Positions 1 through 7,457 of a stretch of DNA of 35,546 nucleotides are shown piece by piece. The first letter of the stretch is position 1, and each line of letters begins with the position of its first letter. The translations under genes were made by a program, and so were the position numbers. This DNA is from Paenibacillus chondroitinus NBRC 15376 (GTDB lineage Bacteria > Bacillota > Bacilli > Paenibacillales > NBRC-103111): NCBI RefSeq assembly GCF_004000765.1, contig NZ_BILW01000053.1, positions 1 through 35,546 of the forward strand, read 5' to 3'. The notes under the pieces were generated by a model that was not told the origin of the DNA, did no database searches, and worked only from the letters and a program-made list of their open reading frames with translations.

Positions 1-3000
1 ATGCGGCAGCCGCGCGAGCAGGCTGCTGGCCGCCGGCTGCGCCAACCGCGCGCCTAGGCGCCCCAGGCTGCCGGCGAAGGCGCTGAACGGCCGCCGGGTC
101 GTCCAGCGCGGCCACCTGATCGGCGAGCAGCTTGGGCGGATCCTCGTCCTGAAGCTGCAGCTTCGCCTTCACGAGGACGAGTCTGCCCTTCTGCACGAGC
201 GGAGCCGCCTGCTTCCAGGTCTCGGGGAAGAGCACCACCTCGACCTTGTCGATACGATCCTCCAGCTCCATGAACGCCATGGGCTGCCCTTTCTTGGTAA
301 TGATTGTCTTATGCGACAGAATCATCCCCGCTACAAGAACTTCGCTGTTATCCGGCAGCTCAGCGAGCTGATAGACCATGGCCGCGTCCATCTCCTCAAG
401 AGGCTGTGTGTAGGCATCCAGCGGATGCCCCGAGATGTACATGCCCAGAAGCTCCTTCTCCAGCTCCAGCTGCTTGCTCTGCGGCATAACCGGTATGTTC
501 GGATACTCGACTTCCCAATTCGGCTCTTCGACGAAGCCGAACAAGTGAAGCTGCAAGTCGTCCCGCTCCTTGCGCCATTTTGTAGCGGAAGCGATCGTTT
601 CGTCGAGAATGGCCATAAGCTGGGCACGGTGGCCTCCCAAAGAGTCGAAAGCTCCGCCTTGTATCAACGATTCGATGACCCGCTTGTTGCAGACTCTGAG
701 ATCAACACGTCTACAGAAATCAAGCAAGCTCTCGAAGGAAGACTTCTTACGTTCAAATAAAATCGCATCGATCGCTTGCGTGCCTACATTTTTGATAGCC
801 GCAAGCCCAAACCGGATCGCTCCTGTTTGAGGATCCGGCGTAAACACCGTTCCGCTCTTATTCACATCCGGCGGAAGAACAGCGATTTTCGTCCGTCTGC
901 ACTCATCCACATATTCGGCTACCTTCCTGTGATTCCCCATCACAGCAGTTAACATGGAAGCCATGAAATAAATCGGGTAATGCGCTTTGAGATAAGCAGT
1001 CTGAAAGGCCAATACCCCATAGGCCGTAGCATGCGCTCTAGGAAAACCATAGTCGGCGAAACGGACGATCATATCGTAGACATGATTCGCTTCTTCCGCA
1101 CTAAACCCTTGCTGCAAGCTGCCTTTGACGAAATGGGCACGCTCTTCGTCGAGTACTTCCCGCTTCTTTTTGGAAACCGCACGCCGTAGCAAATCCGCTT
1201 CGCCTAAGGAAAAACCGGCCATCGAGGAGGCAATTTGCATAATTTGCTCCTGATATACGATAATGCCGTACGTATCCCGAAGGATCGGCTCTAATGTCGG
1301 GTGAGGATACACCACTTCCACTTGACCGTGTTTACCGTAAATATACTTGGGAATAAACTCCATCGGACCCGGGCGGTATAAGGCAAGAACAGAGATGATA
1401 TCTTCAAAAACAGAAGGCTTCAAGTCCTTCAACACCTTGCGGACACCCGTTGATTCCAATTGGAAAACACCGGTTGTTTCCCCTTTGCTCAGCATCCCGT
1501 AAGTGACCGCGTCCGCGTCCATATCCAGCCCATCAAAATCAAGCTGCAAACCTTCCATCTGGGCAATCCAATCCACGGTTCGTTCAATAATCGACAATGT
1601 CCGCAGACCTAGAAAATCCATTTTCAAAAGTCCAATGGCTTCCAAATGCTCCATCGTATATTGCGTGAGCGCCGTCTGAGTCGTCCCTTCTTGCAGGGGG
1701 ACATACTGCGTGAGCGGCTCTCGGGAAATGACGACCCCGGCCGCATGCGTCGATGCATGGCGCGGCATGCCTTCTACACGCATAGCCATTTCAAGCAGTT
1801 CTGCAGTCTTGGGCTGTCTGGCGACAAGCGACTTGAGATCCGAACTGACCTGCAGCGCCTCCGTCAACGTCATGCCGAGCTGATTCGGAATGGCTTTTGC
1901 CGCGCGATCGACGTCTCCGTATGGAACATTCAACACACGTCCGACATCTCTAACCGCCGCTTTGGCCGCCATCGTTCCGAAGGTAATAATTTGGGCGACA
2001 TGCTCGTGCCCGTATTTGGCAACGACGTAATCAATGACTTCATCCCGCCGTTCATCGCTAAAATCGATATCGATATCGGGCATTGTAATCCGCTCCGGGT
2101 TCAGAAAGCGCTCAAAGAGCAGCTTATATTGAAGCGGATCGACATTGGTGATGTGCAGCACATAAGCGACAAGACTTCCGGCCGAGGAACCCCGCCCTGG
2201 ACCTGTCATGATATTTTTCTCATGAGCAAAACGAATGAAATCCCATACGATCAAGAAATAATCGGAGAATCCCATTTTCTCAATGATGCCTAATTCATAA
2301 GCCAAGCGTTCGTCCGCTTGTTTCCTCAGCGCCGAATCCAGCTGCTCCCATTCCGGTTTTGTCCCATACCGCTGATTCAAGCCCTTTTCGCACAGTTCTC
2401 TTAAGTATTCGACTGAAGTTAGCTGCTCAGGGATTGGACGGAAGCTCGGCAGAATCGACTTGCCAAACTCAAGCTCGAGCTCGCAGCGCGAAGCCACAAC
2501 AGCCGTATTGGTCAGCGCTTCGGGCACATGGACGAATAAACGCCGCATCTCCTCTTCGCTTTTCAAATACATCTGGCTTGTTCCCATTTTGAGCCGATCC
2601 GTATCATCCACGGTTTTGCCAGTGCCAATACAGATCAGAATATCCTGCATGACATGATCCGGCTCCGTCACATAGTGGACATCGTTCGTCGCAATAAGCG
2701 GAATGCCCGTTTGCTTGCTCAACTCGATCATGGAAACCATGACTTTTTTCTGCTCAATCATGCCGTGATCCTGAATCTCCAGAAAGAAGTCATCACCGAA
2801 AATACGTTGATATCGCTCCGCTGCCTCTCTGGCTTCATCGTTCCGATTATGCAGCAAATGCTGTGAAATCTCGCTGCCTAAGCAGGAACTCAGACAGATA
2901 AGCCCTTCGGAATACTTGGATAAATGTTCCAAATCAATGCGCGGTTTATAATGAAAGCCTTCCAAATGCCCAATCGAGCAAAGTTTCATCAAATTCTGAT

Positions 3001-3295
3001 AACCTTGGTAGTTCTTGGCAAGCAGAATGAGATGATAGATCGGCTGTTCTTGTCTTGTCCCTTTGTCGCGAATCGAGCCCGCTGTAAAATACACTTCACA
3101 CCCAATAATGGGCTTAATGCCACGCTGCTTGCACGCCTTGTAGAAGGCAATAGCTCCGTACATCACACCGTGATCCGTCAAAGCCAGAGAGGTCATGCCC
3201 AGATTAGCTGCTTGTGTAACAAGCTCCTCCATGCGTGCGGCACCATCCAATAAACTGTATTCACTATGCACGTGCAAGTGTACAAACGAACTCAT
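1..3295 (-). CDS. dnaE: DNA polymerase III subunit alpha, DnaE (C-terminus missing)
   Basis: Replicative C-family DNA polymerase. About 1098 residues are visible; the frame is open off the left edge, so a normal protein of roughly 1150-1200 residues is cut by the window. The N-terminus carries a PHP domain (FVHLHVHSEYSLLDG at the start, then LALTDHGVMYG). The palm has GPGRGSSAGSLVAYVL and the catalytic motif PDIDIDF, with the two metal-binding aspartates near residues 407 and 409 (plus-strand 2060-2080). Near the left edge the C-terminal OB-fold is visible (FMELEDRIDKVEVVLFP), followed by an Ala/Gly/Arg-rich stretch. The start ATG at 3295-3293 follows AGGGAGGA by about 8 bases; an ATG two codons upstream sits too close to that site. 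It is the short DnaE type, not PolC. It is divergent from ytrH, as in B. subtilis. Identification is secure. Confidence 0.97.
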   Translation of the reverse strand, partial: MSSFVHLHVHSEYSLLDGAARMEELVTQAANLGMTSLALTDHGVMYGAIAFYKACKQRGIKPIIGCEVYFTAGSIRDKGTRQEQPIYHLILLAKNYQGYQNLMKLCSIGHLEGFHYKPRIDLEHLSKYSEGLICLSSCLGSEISQHLLHNRNDEAREAAERYQRIFGDDFFLEIQDHGMIEQKKVMVSMIELSKQTGIPLIATNDVHYVTEPDHVMQDILICIGTGKTVDDTDRLKMGTSQMYLKSEEEMRRLFVHVPEALTNTAVVASRCELELEFGKSILPSFRPIPEQLTSVEYLRELCEKGLNQRYGTKPEWEQLDSALRKQADERLAYELGIIEKMGFSDYFLIVWDFIRFAHEKNIMTGPGRGSSAGSLVAYVLHITNVDPLQYKLLFERFLNPERITMPDIDIDFSDERRDEVIDYVVAKYGHEHVAQIITFGTMAAKAAVRDVGRVLNVPYGDVDRAAKAIPNQLGMTLTEALQVSSDLKSLVARQPKTAELLEMAMRVEGMPRHASTHAAGVVISREPLTQYVPLQEGTTQTALTQYTMEHLEAIGLLKMDFLGLRTLSIIERTVDWIAQMEGLQLDFDGLDMDADAVTYGMLSKGETTGVFQLESTGVRKVLKDLKPSVFEDIISVLALYRPGPMEFIPKYIYGKHGQVEVVYPHPTLEPILRDTYGIIVYQEQIMQIASSMAGFSLGEADLLRRAVSKKKREVLDEERAHFVKGSLQQGFSAEEANHVYDMIVRFADYGFPRAHATAYGVLAFQTAYLKAHYPIYFMASMLTAVMGNHRKVAEYVDECRRTKIAVLPPDVNKSGTVFTPDPQTGAIRFGLAAIKNVGTQAIDAILFERKKSSFESLLDFCRRVDLRVCNKRVIESLIQGGAFDSLGGHRAQLMAILDETIASATKWRKERDDLQLHLFGFVEEPNWEVEYPNIPVMPQSKQLELEKELLGMYISGHPLDAYTQPLEEMDAAMVYQLAELPDNSEVLVAGMILSHKTIITKKGQPMAFMELEDRIDKVEVVLFPETWKQAAPLVQKGRLVLVKAKLQLQDEDPPKLLADQVAALDDPAAVQRLRRQPGAPRRAVGAAGGQQPARAAAA

Positions 3296-3336
3296 CAGCA
3301 TTTCCTCCCTGCTCTCATTTTATTCCTTACATAGTA

Positions 3337-3366
3337 TCATATTGTAGACGTGCATTCCCATACATT
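3337..3366 (+). promoter_or_regulatory. Candidate sigma-E promoter for ytrHI
   Basis: The -35 element TCATATT (3337-3343) and the -10 element CATACATT (3359-3366) are separated by 15 bases, a near-perfect match to the mother-cell sigma-E consensus (KMATATT, 14-15 bases, CATACANT). Transcription would begin near 3373, downstream of an in-frame ATG at 3350, which argues for the ytrH start at 3419. The ytrHI operon of B. subtilis is known to be sigma-E dependent. Confidence 0.8.
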
Positions 3367-3418
3367 AAGTATAGAGAGTTTGTCCTCCATAACGGATGGG
3401 AAAGGAAGCGGTAAAGTC

Positions 3419-3751
3419 ATGGGAATCTTTTGGGCAAATATTATTTTGTACTTCTGCATTGCTTTCGGGGTCGTCTTCGGGGGCAGCATGTTAAGCGGCA
3501 TTGCAGCTGTGCTGACCCTTCAATCACCGACGGAGAAAATGATGACTGTGGCTGAAAATATTAAAATCTGGGCCATGGTGGCTGCAGTAGGCGGCACGAT
3601 TGATCCGATACGCTATATAGAAAGTCATGTAGCCGTTGGACATTTGAATCCTGCGATCAAACAAATCATTCTGATTGTCGTCGCCTTCGTGGGAGCGCAG
3701 ATCGGTACCTCGCTCATCCAAATGATCTGCAAGGGAGGCCACCAGCCTTGA
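3419..3751 (+). CDS. ytrH: Sporulation membrane protein YtrH
   Basis: A 110-residue membrane protein of the YtrH family, which is needed for efficient sporulation in B. subtilis and is made in the mother cell. Two to three hydrophobic segments are visible (about residues 5-32, 48-58 and 80-104), with the family core KIWAMVAAVGGTIDPI near residues 49-64. The start was placed at ATG 3419, preceded by AAAGGAAG with a 10-base gap. An upstream in-frame ATG at 3350 adds hydrophilic residues unlike the family and lies before the predicted transcription start. The stop overlaps the TTG start of ytrI by four bases, so the two genes are translationally coupled. Confidence 0.9.
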   Translation: MGIFWANIILYFCIAFGVVFGGSMLSGIAAVLTLQSPTEKMMTVAENIKIWAMVAAVGGTIDPIRYIESHVAVGHLNPAIKQIILIVVAFVGAQIGTSLIQMICKGGHQP

Positions 3752-4239
3752 GGGTTCCTCCTTTTGCCCGCTATCAGCGCTTGCTTGCGAACTTTGGACT
3801 GATGGTTTCGGGAGCCATCATTGGGAGCGCCGTCTATATGAGCATACATCAGCATACCTACACGCAGTTATATGTGGAAATGCATAAATATCTGCAAGAA
3901 AATCGTGATTTGCGGGCCGATATCGACAGTTTAAACAAGACAAAAAATAAACAATCCTTAATTAATGTCGTCAATGTGCATCTGGTTCCCAAAAATCAGG
4001 ATGAGCTTATTAGCGAAGATATTCAGAAGGAAATTGAGAGTGATATTAAAAGCGAGCTCAAGCTCGTCATCGGCCAGAAAGCCACTTATGTCAAAGACGC
4101 TCAACCGCTCTACGAAAAGTTGATTACTCAAAAAACCTACGTTTTGCATGATAAAAAATATATTGTTGAAGTGAAATCGATCGTGTTAATTCAGACGGAA
4201 TTGACGGTTTGGATCACCGCCCAAGAGAAGCGAACTTAA
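3748..4239 (+). CDS. ytrI: Sporulation protein YtrI
   Basis: A 163-residue partner of YtrH. It opens with MRVPPFARYQ, typical of YtrI, followed by one transmembrane segment (about residues 13-33). A charged, probably helical region (about 40-65) and a mixed alpha/beta C-terminal part follow. The start is TTG overlapping the ytrH stop, with AAGGGAGG 10 bases upstream. In B. subtilis the nanoRNase/pAp-phosphatase gene nrnA (ytqI) lies between ytrI and ytpI; it is absent here, and only 85 bases separate the two genes. Confidence 0.88.
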   Translation: MRVPPFARYQRLLANFGLMVSGAIIGSAVYMSIHQHTYTQLYVEMHKYLQENRDLRADIDSLNKTKNKQSLINVVNVHLVPKNQDELISEDIQKEIESDIKSELKLVIGQKATYVKDAQPLYEKLITQKTYVLHDKKYIVEVKSIVLIQTELTVWITAQEKRT

Positions 4240-4324
4240 TTATTCGGAATAATCTGTACGAGATGTGATTGCATTCTCCGCCCAAAATCGCTAAAGTTAA
4301 CAGTAAACTCGCTTAAAAGGACGG

Positions 4325-4627
4325 ATGAACCACATGTTCGCGATTCAAGTTTCTTTATTTTCTCTCATTTGCCTGCTGCTTGCCCTATCGGTCTTTTTCA
4401 GCTTTCGGGCGCGCCGTGAAAAGGAACCTGCCAAACGCGGTCTCTACTCCGCTCGGATGAATATTTGCATGGGCTTGATGCTTGTGATGATTGCCATCAC
4501 GCAGCTCTTTTTCTTCAGCGAATCCAGCTTCCGCCGGATCTTCGGCACCGTACTGGTCCTGCTCGGATTGTTTAACTTATTCGCTGGCATTCGCAATCAC
4601 GGGCATTTCGATCGCCTGCTGCGCTAG
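4325..4627 (+). CDS. ytpI: YtpI family membrane protein
   Basis: A 100-residue protein of unknown function with three predicted transmembrane helices (about residues 6-28, 46-65 and 72-90) and a basic loop (FRARREKEPAKRG) after the first. Sequence character and position beside ytoI match YtpI. The start is ambiguous: ATG 4325 follows AAAAGGA by only 3 bases, and ATG 4334 by 12. The stop TAG and the ytoI stop on the other strand share the bases CTAG (4624-4627), so the genes converge with no room for a terminator. Confidence 0.8.
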   Translation: MNHMFAIQVSLFSLICLLLALSVFFSFRARREKEPAKRGLYSARMNICMGLMLVMIAITQLFFFSESSFRRIFGTVLVLLGLFNLFAGIRNHGHFDRLLR

Positions 4628-5952
4628 ATGACTTGAGCGGTCAGCATCGCTTTGGAAACCAAAGCCCCGGCATGATAAATTTCCACATCGATTTTGCCAA
4701 ATTTACGGCTCACCTCAATAATGGTGGGTCGTATTTCTATTTTAGAATCAATCTGCAGCGGTTTGAGGAAATAGGTGGACATGTTGTCCATGACGAGGTC
4801 GCCTTTTTTAAATTCCTGCACAATGCGGTAGGCCGCTTGAGTCATTAACGTTGTAAGAACTCCCTCTGACACGGTACCCAGATGATTCGTCATCTGAGGG
4901 GTTATGACGCCATGGAACTGCAGTGTTCCCTTCTCATCTCTGACCTCTTCCAACCCGGACCAGATCAAATCCTCGAATGTTTCCCCGTTCTGCGGCTGCT
5001 TCTGTATATACTGCATGGCTTTGAGCACATCGCTGCGGTTCAGCACGCCCACCATTTTGCGGTTCAAATCCACAACAGGCAGCAGCTCGATGCCCTCCCA
5101 CACCATCATGTGGGCAGCAGAAGCTACCGAGGTCTGCGGCGTGACCGTGAGCGGGCTGCGCGTCATGAGTTTGTCGACCGTCTGCAAAGCGTTCGCCCCG
5201 ACCATATCCTTGGACGTCACAACGCCGATAATGCGGTTCCACTCATCGACGACCGGAAAACGGCTGTAGCCGGTATCCTCCGACAATCGCTGCCAATCTC
5301 TCAGCGTGCTGTTCGCCTTGAGCGCATAGAGCGAGGCACCCGACGCCAAGATATCCTCGACAAGCATAATCTTCTTCTTAATTAAACGATCGTAAATCGC
5401 TCGATTGATCATAGAGGCGACCGTAAAAGTATCGTAACTGCTTGAAATGATCGGCAGCTCCAGCTTGTCTGCAAGGAGCTTCACTTCTGCGCTTGTGTCA
5501 AATCCACCTGTGATCAGCACCCCTGCGCCATATTCGAGCGCACAGCTATGCGCTTCGTTCCGGTTTCCGACGATAAGCAGGCTGCCGGCTTCGATATATC
5601 GCATCATGGCGTCCTGCTCCATCGCGCCAATGACGAATTTGTTCAGCGTTTTGTGCAGTCCTCGCGAGCCTCCAAGCACCTGTCCGTCCACCATGTTCAC
5701 GACTTCTGCAAAAGTGAGCTTATCGATGTTTTGCCTTAGCTTTTTCTCCACTCGCACGGTTCCGATTCGTTCTTTGGTTGAGACGAGACCTTGATTTTCC
5801 GCCTCTTTGATCGCCCGGTAAGCCGTGCCTTCACTTACTTCCATGTTCTTGGCAATTTTGCGAACGGAGATTCGACTGCCGAGCTTCAAGCTTTCTATAT
5901 GACGTAAAATTTGTTCATGTTTCGTTAACGCATCAACGGATTGAGTATCCAA
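4624..5952 (-). CDS. ytoI: YtoI-type regulator: HTH, DRTGG, paired CBS and hotdog domains
   Basis: A 442-residue multidomain protein. In order: a winged-helix-like HTH (about residues 10-65, SVRKIAKNMEVSEGTAYRAI), a DRTGG domain (about 75-185), two CBS repeats (about 195-310, VTSKDMVGANAL and LNRSDVLKAM) and a C-terminal hotdog/thioesterase-like domain (about 335-440). The arrangement is that of B. subtilis YtoI. CBS pairs usually bind adenine nucleotides and the HTH implies DNA binding, so a nucleotide-sensing regulator is a reasonable inference; the ligand and targets are unknown. The start is TTG preceded by GGGGTG with 7 bases between. A promoter overlapping a LexA-like box lies about 130 bases upstream, and a 10-bp-phased repeat sits just before the start. 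Confidence 0.9.
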   Translation of the reverse strand: MDTQSVDALTKHEQILRHIESLKLGSRISVRKIAKNMEVSEGTAYRAIKEAENQGLVSTKERIGTVRVEKKLRQNIDKLTFAEVVNMVDGQVLGGSRGLHKTLNKFVIGAMEQDAMMRYIEAGSLLIVGNRNEAHSCALEYGAGVLITGGFDTSAEVKLLADKLELPIISSSYDTFTVASMINRAIYDRLIKKKIMLVEDILASGASLYALKANSTLRDWQRLSEDTGYSRFPVVDEWNRIIGVVTSKDMVGANALQTVDKLMTRSPLTVTPQTSVASAAHMMVWEGIELLPVVDLNRKMVGVLNRSDVLKAMQYIQKQPQNGETFEDLIWSGLEEVRDEKGTLQFHGVITPQMTNHLGTVSEGVLTTLMTQAAYRIVQEFKKGDLVMDNMSTYFLKPLQIDSKIEIRPTIIEVSRKFGKIDVEIYHAGALVSKAMLTAQVI

Positions 5953-5978
5953 CTGTTACACCCCATTCGCCTGTTCCT

Positions 5979-6000
5979 GTACTACTCTGTACTACTAGTA
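5979..6000. repeat. 10-bp-phased direct repeat upstream of ytoI
   Basis: TGTACTACT occurs at 5979-5987 and again at 5989-5997, exactly 10 bp apart, and the second copy runs into the palindrome TACTAGTA. It lies 27-48 bases upstream of the ytoI start. One-turn spacing places both copies on the same DNA face, as expected for a protein-binding site; autoregulation by the YtoI HTH is a guess. Confidence 0.4.
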
Positions 6001-6084
6001 TAAACGTTCGAAAGAGCAAGAACAATGCGAACAACATCTATAATGAGAAAAATCCAACCCTATTGGATTGGATGCTTCATTTGT

Positions 6085-6112
6085 ATTATACCAAACATAT
6101 GTTCGTTGTCAA
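6085..6112 (-). promoter_or_regulatory. Sigma-A promoter overlapping a LexA-like box
   Basis: Read on the minus strand, TTGACA (6112-6107) and TATAAT (6090-6085) are both perfect and 16 bases apart. The spacer contains CGAACATATGTTTG (6105-6092), which matches the Bacillus LexA/DinR consensus CGAACRNRYGTTYC at every position except the last. The promoter points toward ytoI with a leader of about 125 bases. The promoter is a strong sequence call; LexA control is inference. Confidence 0.65.
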
Positions 6113-6142
6113 AAGGTAAAGCTTAACATCGTCCATTCCGGG

Positions 6143-6421
6143 CTATTTACGAAATTGCAGCATTTTCCTGCGGCCTTGAACGAGCTGCTCCAGCTGCCAT
6201 TTTTTCATCCGATTAATGCGCTTAAGCTCTCTTCGCTTCTCTTCATCCACACCCAGAATCTGATGTAAATGAGACGCAATAACGAGCAGCGCCATAGCGA
6301 TCCAAATGCTGCTGAAAATCATCGGCAGGGAACCGACTTCCCTCAGCTGCAATTGGGGCAGCGAATAGATCAGCATGCCTAGCGCTACGCTCATGTACAC
6401 AACATTTTTAAAGCCTTTCAA
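6143..6421 (-). CDS. Small membrane protein of unknown function
   Basis: A 92-residue protein I do not recognise. It has two hydrophobic segments (about residues 5-21 and 34-52) and a very basic, probably cytoplasmic tail (EEKRRELKRINRMKKWQLEQ, about 60-79). The start is TTG at 6421, preceded by AAAGGAG with a 10-base gap; a longer in-frame version begins at 6478 but lacks a ribosome site. It lies between the ytoI promoter and nfsA on the same strand as both. It could equally be co-transcribed with nfsA, 127 bases upstream, or expressed alone. Confidence 0.65.
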   Translation of the reverse strand: MKGFKNVVYMSVALGMLIYSLPQLQLREVGSLPMIFSSIWIAMALLVIASHLHQILGVDEEKRRELKRINRMKKWQLEQLVQGRRKMLQFRK

Positions 6422-6548
6422 CCTGATCACACTCCTTTCGCCTGATGAACTCTCCAAGCCTGCCTTCATGGTCCTCATTCATATGTATGAGACAAGTTCT
6501 TACAATATGAGTTCATCTGCGAAAAGAATCGAAAGTTTAGACCTCGTC

Positions 6549-7277
6549 TTAGACCTCTCCGAAGCCTTGCGAGTTAAGGAAAGCTTTCATGTGCTCGCGC
6601 GGGCGCTGCGCCTTGCCCGCCATCTCCTTGGACCAAGTCGTATCGACTTTGCCTCCCGTACGAACGTGCATGTAGTCGCGGATCGTCTCGTCATACTGAC
6701 GAACCGCTTCTTCGTTATCCGTATACCGGTTCTCGTGGTATACGGCTTCAAGAGGGAGCCGCGGACGCTGCAGCGGCTCTTGATCCGGCGTGCCGATGCA
6801 CATGCCGAAGATGGGGTACACCAGCTGCGGCAGGCCTAGCAGCTGGGAGACATCAGCGGGCTTATTGCGCAGCCCGCCGATGTAAACGACGCCGAGCCCG
6901 AGCGACTCGGCCGCAATAGCTGCATTCTGCGCAGCGAGTGCAGCATCGACTGTGGCAATGATGAAATTCTCGGCATTGCCGGTTATTGGCGTATCCGCAT
7001 GCCGGTGTGAAGCCTGGGAATAACGCCGCAAGTCTGCGCACCATACGAGAAACACCGGACATTCGCTGACATAACTCTGATTGCCGGCGAACGCGGCAAG
7101 TTGGCTTTTCAACTCGCTATCTGATACGTGAATGACGCTATATGCCTGCATGTTACTGGAGGTTGAAGCCGCTTGTGCGGAAACCAGGATGTTTTTTAGC
7201 TGCTCGTCGGTGACTGGTTGATCCGTAAACTTGCGAATCGAGCGATGATTTTGCAATAACTGAATGATTTCGTTCAT
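6549..7277 (-). CDS. nfsA: NADPH-dependent FMN nitroreductase (NfsA/NfrA type)
   Basis: A 242-residue flavoprotein of the NfsA/FRP/NfrA1 branch of the nitroreductase superfamily, which reduces flavins, quinones and nitroaromatics with NAD(P)H. The N-terminal HRSIRKF (about residues 11-17) contributes to FMN phosphate binding. QAASTSSNMQAYSVI (34-48) and GLGVVYIGGLRN are typical, and the C-terminal arm ends with RPREHMKAFLNSQGF, a family hallmark. The ATG is preceded by GGGAGAAAGG, 10 bases away. It is divergent from namA; both enzymes handle electrophilic or quinone-like substrates, so a shared stress-responsive control region (7278-7457) is plausible. The exact substrate cannot be read from sequence. 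Confidence 0.9.
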   Translation of the reverse strand: MNEIIQLLQNHRSIRKFTDQPVTDEQLKNILVSAQAASTSSNMQAYSVIHVSDSELKSQLAAFAGNQSYVSECPVFLVWCADLRRYSQASHRHADTPITGNAENFIIATVDAALAAQNAAIAAESLGLGVVYIGGLRNKPADVSQLLGLPQLVYPIFGMCIGTPDQEPLQRPRLPLEAVYHENRYTDNEEAVRQYDETIRDYMHVRTGGKVDTTWSKEMAGKAQRPREHMKAFLNSQGFGEV

Positions 7278-7457
7278 ATCGATGCAACCTTTCTCCCAAT
7301 AGTATACTTTTAGTAACTATAGCACTTAAAAGTGGCTACTTGAATTTAATTATAATACAACCGATACTAAGGTACATAGTTTTGCCATACGTTGCAGCCT
7401 AACTTGGCAGCAGATATCTAGATATCTAGATATTTATATTATTGGAGGTGCATCCAC
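7278..7457. promoter_or_regulatory. Divergent nfsA/namA control region with a 20-bp palindrome
   Basis: The region contains ATTATAAT (7349-7356), which offers a TATAAT hexamer on either strand, with no convincing -35. ACTTTTA (7306-7312) and TAAAAGT (7327-7333) form a spaced inverted repeat. At 7414-7433 lies a perfect 20-bp palindrome, ATATCTAGATATCTAGATAT, made of tandem 8-bp AGATATCT units. It sits about 10 bases before the namA ribosome site GGAGG (7444-7448). These could be operator sites or a leader hairpin; no regulator gene is adjacent. Confidence 0.5.

Noticed and set aside
3350..3418. Upstream start for YtrH
   Set aside because: It lies before the transcription start predicted by the sigma-E promoter and adds residues unlike the family.
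4239..4253. Palindrome ATTATTCGGAATAAT at the ytrI stop codon
   Set aside because: Too short a loop for a hairpin and no T-tract; may be chance in AT-rich DNA.
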